Shown here: positions 34,458-42,319 of the stretch, piece after piece
How the letters are laid out: each line of letters begins with the position of its first letter
Numbering within the stretch: the first letter of the stretch is position 1
Assembly: GCA_964410105.1 (NCBI GenBank)
Contig: CAYPFY010000007.1
Coordinates: forward strand, 88,258 to 152,257
Direction of reading: 5' to 3'
From: CAYPFY01 sp964410105
GTDB lineage: Bacteria; Bacteroidota; Ignavibacteria; UBA10030; SZUA-254
DNA length: 64,000 nt
The notes under the pieces: model-generated
Seen by the model: only the letters and a program-made list of their open reading frames with translations
Database searches by the model: none
Told to the model about the DNA's origin: nothing
Position numbers and translations under genes: made by a program

Positions 34458-35440
34458 CAGTATCTTCTCCATTGATCGAGCATGACGGCGAGCAGGATTA
34501 CTGCCCCGAGCACCACCATCTGCACGTAAGAATTGATATTCAGGAGATTGAGGCCATTCCTCAGCACGCCAATGAGCATCGCGCCGATAAAAGTTCCTGC
34601 GATCGAGCCCTTGCCACCGGAAAGGCTGGTGCCGCCTACGACCACGGCGGCGATAACGTCGAGCTCGTACATTAGACCCGCGTTAGGCTGGCCGGAGTTC
34701 ATGCGAGAGGCAAGCAGCATCCCGCTAAGAGCAGAGAGCACGCCGCTGATGACATAGACTGTTCGGAGGACCCGGTTCGTATTGATCCCGGCGAGCCGGG
34801 CAGCCTCGGGATTGCCGCCGACGGCGTAAACGTAGCGACCGAAGGGGGTAAAGCGCAGGATGACGAAGGACAGACAAAAAACCGCGACCATCACCAAAGT
34901 CGGAATGGGGATCGATGCTATGCGCCCGCTCCCGAGCAAGCCGAACGACTCAGGCAGTCCCCACACGGGCCTTCCGTCGGTGGCCATATACGACGCCCCG
35001 CGCCAGACCGTCATCAGCGCAAGAGAAACGATGAAAGGTGTGATTCGAAACCGGGTAATGAATTCCCCTGCGAGGAGCCCGGAAAACAACCCGGCTGCGA
35101 TCCCGCCGAGCGCGGCGGCGGGAAACGAAAGAGCCGGGGTGATTTGGATCTTCAGAATGCTGGTCGCGACGATCCCGCTGAAGGCAACGAGCGCGCCCAC
35201 CGAAAGATCGATACCGCCGGTCAGAATCACAAAAGTCATCCCTGCAGCGAGAATAGCGGTGATCGAAGTCTGCAGAGAAACATTGAGGATATTATCGGCC
35301 GTGAAGAAATAGGGAGAGAGGATCGCAAAAACAGTGACTTCAATAGCGAGCGCGATCCCGATCCCGAACTCCCTGACCAGGGCTCTCATGGTTTTGCGTG
35401 AAATTGCCGATCGGTCCGCTCGGAGTGACTCACCCGGCAT
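34457..35440 (-). CDS. Sugar ABC transporter permease (RbsC-like), second copy
   Basis: A 327-residue permease of the ribose/xylose/galactose importer class with about eight to ten helices. Motifs: FVILTGGIDLSVGALVAFSGI, GAFLA-like GLFSGLLAGEFITRFRITPFIVSLALMTVWRG, GGNPEAARLAGINTNRV and DVIAAVVVGGTSLSGGKGSIAGTFIGAMLIG. It overlaps the ATPase gene by 11 bp. Met18 (35389) is an alternative start nearer to the usual family start. A second, different permease of the same class is encoded at 37981-38922. Confidence 0.92.
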   Translation of the reverse strand: MPGESLRADRSAISRKTMRALVREFGIGIALAIEVTVFAILSPYFFTADNILNVSLQTSITAILAAGMTFVILTGGIDLSVGALVAFSGIVATSILKIQITPALSFPAAALGGIAAGLFSGLLAGEFITRFRITPFIVSLALMTVWRGASYMATDGRPVWGLPESFGLLGSGRIASIPIPTLVMVAVFCLSFVILRFTPFGRYVYAVGGNPEAARLAGINTNRVLRTVYVISGVLSALSGMLLASRMNSGQPNAGLMYELDVIAAVVVGGTSLSGGKGSIAGTFIGAMLIGVLRNGLNLLNINSYVQMVVLGAVILLAVMLDQWRRY

Positions 35441-36938
35441 GATCCGGTCCCATGCTTCCTCCTGTGGCCAGCGTCATTATATCTTCCTGCGTCGCTGAGC
35501 TTTGCGGGACGATCCCTGCGATCGAGCCCTCGTGCATCACGGCGATCCGGTTGCAGATGCCGAGAATCTCCGGAAGGTCGGACGAGATAACAATGATTCC
35601 GATACCTGACTGGGCAAGCTGCTGGATGAGATTGTAGATCTCGTACTTCACACCAACATCGATGCCGGAGGTCGGTTCGTCAAAGATGAGCACCTTCGAC
35701 TTCGTGAAGAGCCAGCGGGCGAGGACGACCTTTTGGCGATTCCCGCCGCTGAGGTGTTCGACCGCCTGCTCAATTGATGGAGTCTTGATCCGCAGCTCAT
35801 CCGTGAATCGCTGCGCGGCGGCGCGTTCGTGGGCACGGTTAATGAACATCCCCCGGACAACATCACTCAAATTTGACAGAGAGATATTTTCCCGGACTGA
35901 GGTTTGCATGATCAGCCCGTACTTATTCCGATCTTCGGTGAGCAGCCCGATGCCGAGATCGATAGCTTCCCGCGGCGATCGAGGAGAAATTTCTATTCCG
36001 TCAAGAAACACTCTCCCCGAGATCTTCGGATCAGCGCCGAATATCATTTTCGCCAATTCACTCCGCCCCGCCCCGACGAGTCCTGACAGCCCGAGGATTT
36101 CCCCGCGGCAGAGAATCAGGCTGACATCGCGCACCATCCCTCCGGAAAGTTGTTCCACGCGCAGTATCTCCTTCCCCTGGCGAAGCTCGGCATGCGGATA
36201 TTCATTCTCCAATTCCCTTCCCACCATCCACCGAACCAGACTTCGGCGGTCGACCTCACGGATAGGGCAGGAGTGAATAAACTTTCCATCTCGGAGGATG
36301 GTAACGCGGTCGCCGATTTCAAAAATCTCTTCCAGACGGTGAGAGATGTAGATCACCCCGACGTTTTCCGATTTCAAGCGGCGAATCACAGCAAAGAGAT
36401 TCTTCAGTTCCTTATCGGTCAGGGCGGCGGACGGCTCATCCATTGCAAGGATGCGGACATTGCGTGAGAGCGCCTTTGCGATTTCAACGATCTGGCGATG
36501 GGCGACGCTCAGCGTGCTCACGGTTGCGGTCGTGGGGATCTTCTCCCCGAGCTGTGACAGAACAGAACGGGCAATTTCGTGCAGCCGGCCAAAATCGATA
36601 AACGGGGACTTTCCCTTTGTCGGCTCGTTCCCGAGGAGTATATTTTCGGCCACGGAGAGTTCCGGGACGAGCTTAAAATCCTGGTATATCATCCCGACAC
36701 CGCGGCTCTGTGCATCCGCAGGAGATTGGAAATCAGCCTCAAGGCCATCAATGACAATGGAGCCGGAATCTTTCCGAAGAGCGCCCGAAAGAATTTTCAT
36801 GAGCGTAGATTTCCCGGCACCGTTCTCGCCCAGAAGGCAGTGAACCTCTCCCTCGCGCAGGGTAAAATCCACACCGGAAAGAGCAAGGACTCCGGGGTAC
36901 TCCTTCCGGATCTCCCTCATTTCAAGAAGGGGGTTCAC
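35430..36938 (-). CDS. Sugar ABC transporter ATP-binding protein (RbsA/MglA-like)
   Basis: A 502-residue protein with two fused ATPase domains. First half: Walker A GENGAGKSTLMKIL, signature LSVAHRQIVEIAKAL, Walker B ILAMDEPSAALTD. Second half: degenerate Walker A GLVGAGRSELAKMIFG, signature LSGGNRQKVVLARWL and Walker B VLIFDEPTSGIDVG. This is the standard architecture for carbohydrate importers of the ribose class. It lies 39 bp after the binding-protein gene and overlaps the downstream permease. Sequence alone does not reveal the sugar. Confidence 0.94.
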   Translation of the reverse strand: MNPLLEMREIRKEYPGVLALSGVDFTLREGEVHCLLGENGAGKSTLMKILSGALRKDSGSIVIDGLEADFQSPADAQSRGVGMIYQDFKLVPELSVAENILLGNEPTKGKSPFIDFGRLHEIARSVLSQLGEKIPTTATVSTLSVAHRQIVEIAKALSRNVRILAMDEPSAALTDKELKNLFAVIRRLKSENVGVIYISHRLEEIFEIGDRVTILRDGKFIHSCPIREVDRRSLVRWMVGRELENEYPHAELRQGKEILRVEQLSGGMVRDVSLILCRGEILGLSGLVGAGRSELAKMIFGADPKISGRVFLDGIEISPRSPREAIDLGIGLLTEDRNKYGLIMQTSVRENISLSNLSDVVRGMFINRAHERAAAQRFTDELRIKTPSIEQAVEHLSGGNRQKVVLARWLFTKSKVLIFDEPTSGIDVGVKYEIYNLIQQLAQSGIGIIVISSDLPEILGICNRIAVMHEGSIAGIVPQSSATQEDIMTLATGGSMGPDHAG

Positions 36939-36977
36939 GTGAGAGAAGCCGCGATGAATTCGTGGGAGGCCGCGTGC

Positions 36978-37889
36978 TCACTTCGATGCCCGGAGCACGT
37001 CTCTATCAACAATACCGACTTCCACGGGGACAACCTTTGGAAGCACCGTTCCCGCAAAGTGATCTTTCACCATAGCGATAGTCATCTCCCCGATTTTTTT
37101 CGGATACTGGATGACATCCGCTTTCAGGGGAGAACCCTTGATGATCGCGTCCACAGCTGGTGGCGTGGCATCGTAGCCGATAATAGCGATATTTACGCGT
37201 TTAAACTGCTGGGCGGCATCGAGTGCCCCGAGGGCGGAGTCATCGTTGATGCCGAAGATGGCATCGAGTTCTGGATGAGCCTGCAGGATATCGGCCGCGA
37301 CTTGCATCGCCTTATCGCGGACTCCTTCGCCGTTGACATCCGCGACTACTTTCATCTCTGGATAGTTCGCCAGCGCCTCCTTAAAGCCGGCCACTCGATC
37401 GAGAACGGATGTCACGGTAGGTTGTCCGATGATCGCAACCCGTCCCTTCCCCTTCAAGAATTTGGCCAGATATTCTCCGGCGAGGCGGCCCCCTGCCACA
37501 TTATCGGAGGCAATGTGGCAGACTGTCTCCCCGTCTTGGGCCGCGATGTCCGCCGTAAATACGGGGATATGTGCCTCGTTGGCCTTCCTGATGGCAGGCC
37601 CGACGCCCCGCGAATCGACGGGGCAGACAATAATCGCGTCTACTTTGCGAGTAATGAAATCCTCGATCTGCGCGCTCTGTTTTCCGAGGTCGAAATCTCC
37701 GGACGTCATGATCAGTTCATAGCCGTCGGCCCCGGCGGCGTTACGCAATCCCTCCTCCAGATCTTTATAAAAGACATGAGCTCTCGTGAGGAGAGAGACG
37801 CCAATCGTTTTGGATGCGCGAGACTCCTCTCTTTTACCACACGAGCTCAAGAGAAGGCAAAATGCAAGGACAACAAAAGTTCGTTTCAT
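36978..37889 (-). CDS. Sugar ABC transporter substrate-binding lipoprotein
   Basis: A 303-residue periplasmic binding protein of the ribose/galactose (type I) class. The start at 37889 gives MKRTFVVLAFCLLLSSCGKREES, a lipobox with Cys17, so it is lipid-anchored. Family segments: ITRKVDAIIVCPVDSRGVGPAI, GQPTVTSVLDRVAGFKEAL, IFGINDDSALGALDAAQ and AIIGYDATPPAVDAI. Longer frames to 38015 have no signal peptide and run toward the upstream permease. A hexose, pentose or related compound is expected as ligand. Confidence 0.92.
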   Translation of the reverse strand: MKRTFVVLAFCLLLSSCGKREESRASKTIGVSLLTRAHVFYKDLEEGLRNAAGADGYELIMTSGDFDLGKQSAQIEDFITRKVDAIIVCPVDSRGVGPAIRKANEAHIPVFTADIAAQDGETVCHIASDNVAGGRLAGEYLAKFLKGKGRVAIIGQPTVTSVLDRVAGFKEALANYPEMKVVADVNGEGVRDKAMQVAADILQAHPELDAIFGINDDSALGALDAAQQFKRVNIAIIGYDATPPAVDAIIKGSPLKADVIQYPKKIGEMTIAMVKDHFAGTVLPKVVPVEVGIVDRDVLRASK

Positions 37890-37980
37890 AAGATATCCGA
37901 AATTATGATTCTTTCGACCACTTCCCTGGCCATCGTATTCCAGAATGCACAAACAAACCCAGCGATCCGGCAGGCGGGAT

Positions 37981-38922
37981 TCACGATCGTGACCTCCTAT
38001 CCAACACCACCGCAAGCAGAATCACAAGACCAATTGCGACCTGTTGCCAATAGGCTGAGACGTTGAGAAGGACGAGCCCATTCCGGAGGATGCCCATAAG
38101 CAGTGATCCGATCATTGCGCCGACGATCGTACCCCTCCCGCCGGCGAGGGATATCCCCCCGATCACGGCGGCGGCGATCACATCTAACTCATATCCCAGT
38201 CCGGCGGTGGACTGGCCCACGCCGAAGCGCGCGGTGAAGAGAATGCCGGCAATCGCGGAGCACAGCCCGCTCAGCGCGTACACCGTCAGCTTCATGCGGT
38301 TCACCCTGACCCCGCTGTAGTGTGCCGCTCCCTCATTCCCGCCGATTGCATGGATATAGCGGCCTTGCTTGGTTGACTTCAGATAGAAGACGGCCAGAGT
38401 GCCGACAAACACAAGAATGATGATGGGCACAGGCACATTGAGCACTGTGCCCTGGCCGAGGGCGAGGAAATTTCCAGGAAGATCTCTGATTGTTTCGCCC
38501 CCTGTGAGGGCAAAGGCAAGCCCGCGGGCGATGCTCATCATGCCCAGGGTTGCAATGAAGGGCGGCAATTGCGCCCGTGTAATGAGCAGGCCATTCAGGC
38601 CGCCGCATCCCACCCCAGCTGCGATTCCGGCCATTGTGGCCAAAGCAACGCTTTTTTTCAGAAGCACGGCGGTGATCACGCCTGATAGCCCCAGGACTGA
38701 TCCGACGGACAAATCGACTCCGCCGGAAATGAGCACCAGCGATTGGCCCACGGCCATGATCGCGATGAAGGACAGAGCCCGAATGACCTGAGAAATATTC
38801 GACCAGTTAAGAAAAGTTGACTCGAAAGGATTATCCTTTCCTCCGAAGGATGAGGTCAGGACGGTCAGAAGAACAACTTCGATAATTAGCGCAGCCCAGA
38901 TACCGATATGTTTTGATTTCAA
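37981..38922 (-). CDS. Sugar ABC transporter permease (RbsC-like), first copy
   Basis: A 313-residue permease with motifs SLVLISGGVDLSVGSVLGLSGV, GLLITRAQLPPFIATLGMMSIARGL, GGNEGAAHYSGVRVNRMKL and DVIAAAVIGGISLAGGRGTIVGAMIGSLLMG. It differs clearly from the second permease in the operon, so the transporter probably uses a heterodimeric membrane pair, as in the AI-2 (LsrCD) and galactofuranose (YtfT/YjfF) importers. The start appears to be TTG. It is the first gene of the unit, behind a recognisable promoter. Confidence 0.9.
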   Translation of the reverse strand: MKSKHIGIWAALIIEVVLLTVLTSSFGGKDNPFESTFLNWSNISQVIRALSFIAIMAVGQSLVLISGGVDLSVGSVLGLSGVITAVLLKKSVALATMAGIAAGVGCGGLNGLLITRAQLPPFIATLGMMSIARGLAFALTGGETIRDLPGNFLALGQGTVLNVPVPIIILVFVGTLAVFYLKSTKQGRYIHAIGGNEGAAHYSGVRVNRMKLTVYALSGLCSAIAGILFTARFGVGQSTAGLGYELDVIAAAVIGGISLAGGRGTIVGAMIGSLLMGILRNGLVLLNVSAYWQQVAIGLVILLAVVLDRRSRS

Positions 38923-38957
38923 CTTTCGTCGCAGGATCGTGTGACGGACGCAGCCCT

Positions 38958-38986
38958 ATCTTACAAAAAAAAGAGGGAAATCTCAA
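38958..38986 (-). promoter_or_regulatory. Probable promoter of the sugar ABC operon
   Basis: On the minus strand TTGAGA (38986-38981) and TAAGAT (38963-38958) are 17 bp apart, with a T8 tract in the spacer. The expected start near 38951 is about 30 nt from the first start codon at 38922. Confidence 0.55.
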
Positions 38987-39018
38987 TCACCCCTTCCCGT
39001 GGAGGGAGGCACTAACGC

Positions 39019-39717
39019 TCACCGGAGGGGAGGATGCAGGGGAAGCTCGACAAAGGAGCTCTGGGAAGTATCGACATTCCTCCCTTGGGTAAAAGTAACG
39101 GCAAGAGAATCGTACATACCCGCTCGCACAAGATTCCAGAGCGTATCCCTGATAGGAGCATAGCGCACGCCGGGGGAATTGAGCGGCGGAAGCATGGTTT
39201 GGCGAATTGAACCGTTCGACAGCACGTCTTCTGCCCAGTCCGGGAGGATGGCATCCGAGGCGACCGCTTTCACATTGAGCATGTCAGCTGCCGCCCAGAG
39301 CGCATGAAGTCCCCCTTGGGAGCTCCCGATTATCCCGACTGACGAGGAATCCACAGCCGGCAGTTTCTTAAGAAAGTTCAGCACCAGGGATAGATCTTGG
39401 CGTTCCGCCGCGGACATGATAGAGGAGCGCCCTGACGAGCGGCCATGACAGCGGACGGTCTAAGCGAGCGTAAAGTAGCCGTTTGCCGCGTAAGCCGAAC
39501 AGGATGGGACCCTTGTTGACTTATCCGTTCCGCACCCATGGATGAAGATCAGGTAGGGGTATCCATTGGGCGGGGGCGGTTGATACGGAGAAAAAGAGAC
39601 GGCATCGAGACCATCCATAGCGCTGAGGTGGATAAAAAAATCATGCCGAACCTGGGCGCTGCAGCTCAGACACAAGAAAACCGCAAGAGAGAAAAGCCTA
39701 CGGGAGCTTGATGGCAA
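39019..39717 (-). pseudogene. Alpha/beta hydrolase interrupted by an in-frame TAG
   Basis: One continuous frame on the minus strand encodes an exported alpha/beta hydrolase but is split by TAG at 39462-39460. Before it lies a signal peptide (LFSLAVFLCLSCSAQ), the oxyanion region YLIFIHGCGTDKS and ANGYFTLA; after it TVRCHGRSSGRSS continues in the same frame, followed by the nucleophile elbow IGSSQGG. A Tyr codon (TAT/TAC) would need one base change to become TAG, and Tyr is plausible here. The frame stops at 39019 after LPLHPPLR, earlier than expected for a complete hydrolase with its Asp and His. The start overlaps the CotH-like gene by 20 bp. Sequencing error is an alternative. Confidence 0.75.
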
Positions 39718-41374
39718 AATACATCCCCGATCGGCAAAATCGCTGTGTCACCGAATCGAGGATAACGGTATTCGACACGGGATTCAGAGACGAGGCGACC
39801 TGGTTAAAATTCCGTCCGTCGAACCAGAAACAGCGAAGGTCATGTTCATTGGCGACACCCTTCGGAACCTCGCTCACGCCGGAGGAGAGATCTTCGTACA
39901 TCCACTGCATTTGCGCCGTAAACTCCACAGAGGGTGGAAAGACCCTCATCTCCAGCCATCGTCTGACGCAGCGGGATGATTCGGATCGCGGGAGATCCGG
40001 CGGGAGGGAATCGGGGTGGACAAGGACTGTGATGCTGTCCAGCCGGCGCACCGTCGAAAACCACAACGTCGCATTGAGCCGGCCGTCGACACCAACAAAA
40101 TGCTCGGGGACCCCGGGCCTGAGGTTGCGGAGCGTCACGATATCGAACGACCCCGAGGGAGGATGGACGAACGTTTTGAGCAGATATGCCCGTCGCGCTC
40201 TAACAAAGTACTTCAGCGCGTCGACACTTTCCTCAAAATCCCGGACGGTCCGCCGTTTTTTCCGATCCTTCTCGACATCGGAACGGATAAGATTGGACAG
40301 GCTGTCGATACGGCGGGACATTCGTTCCTCGGTGAAGATGGAATCCAGAACGGCCTCAACGTGGTGTATCAGATGATATCGGAATTCCGAAGTCTTCCAG
40401 AGCCGGTCTTTCAGCACATTATCCGGTCCCATGAGAGCGGGAAATGAATATCCGAAACCCTCATTGAGCAACGACGCTGGGACAGGAATTGCGGGATCGC
40501 CCGTGAGACCGAAGGAGATGTCGTAATCCCATGGAATCACGGTCCAGGGGCCCACGGTGCGGGAATCGTCTCGGTAGAGATAATAATTCTTGTTATACGA
40601 ATCCCCCATCATCATCAGGATATTCCCGGTAAACCATTCTTCAATGCTCCGAATGTCGAACAATTTCTCCGCCATTCTCATGAAGAGGGAATCGGGCGCC
40701 GTGTTGAGTTCGTGCAGCATTCCTTTCAGGTCACCATACCCTTCGTTCTTACGGGTTTCCTTCGGGTAGTAGAGCCTGAGCAGCTCCTCCGGCTGCTCGA
40801 CGAGATCGCCGAGAGAGAATTCGTCGTCGGTGGAGTACAGGGAAGAGGGCGACCGGCCGCGCCTTTCGAGGAACTCCTTATCGACACGGTCAACCATCAG
40901 ATACAATCCCTGAGGATCGCCATTGAGGGTGAGCCAGACGTACGATGCGTGCGGTGCAAGGGTTTTAAGATCATCGAAAACCAGCCAGGACAGCGCTTCA
41001 CGTAGAAACGATTCGTCGGTATAGAGGGAATGAAGATTGATTTGCCATGATCCTAGGAAAGGCCGTGACCCGGAGAATTTGACACGAAAGGATTTCTTCG
41101 GAAAAGGCCTGTTCGATCGGCCCTTAAATCGGATACGAGCATCCTGCCATTTCATCCCCTGAAACCGGACTGATGCGGGGAGGTAGTCATTGCTGAAGAC
41201 ATCCCGGGTAAAAAGCTCCGCCGAATCGGAGCGAGAAATGCTGATCGACAATTCGGGAACCTGCGCCACGCCGAGGTACGTGCAGATGAGAGAAACAAAA
41301 AGGGCGGCCGACATTAACGACAATCGAGGAAAACTGCTGCCGCCGGGGGATCCCGGAAAAATCCTTACAATCAA
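39698..41374 (-). CDS. Exported CotH-like kinase-fold protein
   Basis: A 558-residue protein of the CotH family (spore coat protein H fold, atypical protein-kinase-like). Signal-like hydrophobic segment MSAALFVSLICTYLGVAQ near the N-terminus. Motifs: ARIRFKGRSNRPFPKKSFRVKF (the K-rich early motif), REALSWLVFDDL, GLYLMVDRVDKEFLERR (nucleotide-binding Lys region), NKNYYLYRD and PWTVIPWDYDISFG (the DxD/DFG-equivalent metal motif). The first start is TTG, five bases after the upstream stop; Met21 is an alternative. The C-terminal ~150 residues form a separate beta-rich part. Known CotH proteins phosphorylate coat proteins; the target here is unknown. Confidence 0.87.
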   Translation of the reverse strand: MIVRIFPGSPGGSSFPRLSLMSAALFVSLICTYLGVAQVPELSISISRSDSAELFTRDVFSNDYLPASVRFQGMKWQDARIRFKGRSNRPFPKKSFRVKFSGSRPFLGSWQINLHSLYTDESFLREALSWLVFDDLKTLAPHASYVWLTLNGDPQGLYLMVDRVDKEFLERRGRSPSSLYSTDDEFSLGDLVEQPEELLRLYYPKETRKNEGYGDLKGMLHELNTAPDSLFMRMAEKLFDIRSIEEWFTGNILMMMGDSYNKNYYLYRDDSRTVGPWTVIPWDYDISFGLTGDPAIPVPASLLNEGFGYSFPALMGPDNVLKDRLWKTSEFRYHLIHHVEAVLDSIFTEERMSRRIDSLSNLIRSDVEKDRKKRRTVRDFEESVDALKYFVRARRAYLLKTFVHPPSGSFDIVTLRNLRPGVPEHFVGVDGRLNATLWFSTVRRLDSITVLVHPDSLPPDLPRSESSRCVRRWLEMRVFPPSVEFTAQMQWMYEDLSSGVSEVPKGVANEHDLRCFWFDGRNFNQVASSLNPVSNTVILDSVTQRFCRSGMYFAIKLP

Positions 41375-41378
41375 TCGC

Positions 41379-42284
41379 TCACCGTGTCACGCCATCGCTT
41401 CCGCGAAGGAGATTTTTTCCCAGGACAGGCGGCATCCGCATATCAAGGAGAGCGGCCGAGGTGGGTGCAACGTCGACCTGAAGAGTCGAATCGTCGACAA
41501 TCGTGTTGGGGGCGAAACCGGGCCCTGCGGCGAGCAACATGATATGGCGGCATCCCTCGCACGCGTCGCCATGCGACTTGAACCCCCCGTGCTGATCGTC
41601 GTGGCGACCGTGATCATTTGTCAGAATGAGAGTCGTCGATCCCCTGTAATGTGGATCCGATTGAATCCTTCCCCAGAGGACGCCGACGAGGCTGTCGGCC
41701 TGGCGGAGAGCCGAAAGATAGCCCGGCCAGGAACCTGTGTGGGCGACAAGATCCGTCTCCGCAAAATTGACAACCATAACTCTCGGATGCGAAGAATTCA
41801 TAATTCGTTCAACCTCTGCCAACGTTTCCCTGTCGCTCTCCCTCCCGTCGCTGAACGACGCTCCGAACTTTGCGCCGAACCAGTGATCTGTGCTATAGGT
41901 AAGCACGTCCAGTTTTGATTTCCCTGAGACCACGAAGCAGGATTGTTCAGGCTCAGATTTCTCCTTGCGGTAGTACTCAAAAATCGTTGGCGCCGAGGGG
42001 CGTTGTGAACCGTCGTTCGCCATCACCTGCCACCTTCCGGTCAGCAGCGCCGCATGTCCGGGGCAGGTCCTCGTATCGCCGTCATTGAACATCTTCGTAT
42101 AAATGGTCCCCTGGGGGCGAAGCACATTCCAAACCACCGGCGTGTACGTATCCCGGGATCCGAACGTCTCGGAATAGCGTGCGCCGTCGATGACGACGAT
42201 AAAAACCTTCTCCTGCGGGAGGTTGGCGCGGACGCTGGAGACAGCGAGCAACGCCAAAAGGAGTTTAAGGGACCACGGTCTCAT
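41379..42284 (-). CDS. Exported alkaline phosphatase/phosphodiesterase superfamily enzyme
   Basis: A 301-residue protein with a signal peptide (MRPWSLKLLLALLAVSSVRA). Metal/nucleophile motifs of the type I phosphodiesterase-sulfatase superfamily: VFIVVIDGARYSETFG (first Asp), TRTCPGHAALLTG (the Thr or Cys nucleophile region), VVNFAETDLVAHTGSW (Asp/His), and LILTNDHGRHDD with HGDACEGCRH (final Asp-His and His). The start at 42284 is favoured because it begins a signal peptide and avoids overlap with the M61 gene. The substrate is not evident; phosphodiesters, phosphomonoesters or sulfates are all possible. Confidence 0.86.
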   Translation of the reverse strand: MRPWSLKLLLALLAVSSVRANLPQEKVFIVVIDGARYSETFGSRDTYTPVVWNVLRPQGTIYTKMFNDGDTRTCPGHAALLTGRWQVMANDGSQRPSAPTIFEYYRKEKSEPEQSCFVVSGKSKLDVLTYSTDHWFGAKFGASFSDGRESDRETLAEVERIMNSSHPRVMVVNFAETDLVAHTGSWPGYLSALRQADSLVGVLWGRIQSDPHYRGSTTLILTNDHGRHDDQHGGFKSHGDACEGCRHIMLLAAGPGFAPNTIVDDSTLQVDVAPTSAALLDMRMPPVLGKNLLRGSDGVTR

Positions 42285-42319
42285 GAGAGTTCGTTGAATA
42301 CCGGTTGTCGCCCCATCAT

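Noticed and set aside
36579..38066. Long plus-strand frame of 495 codons opposite the ABC ATPase and binding-protein genes
   Set aside because: Lies antisense to two well-supported transporter genes and matches no family; long antisense frames are expected at this GC content.
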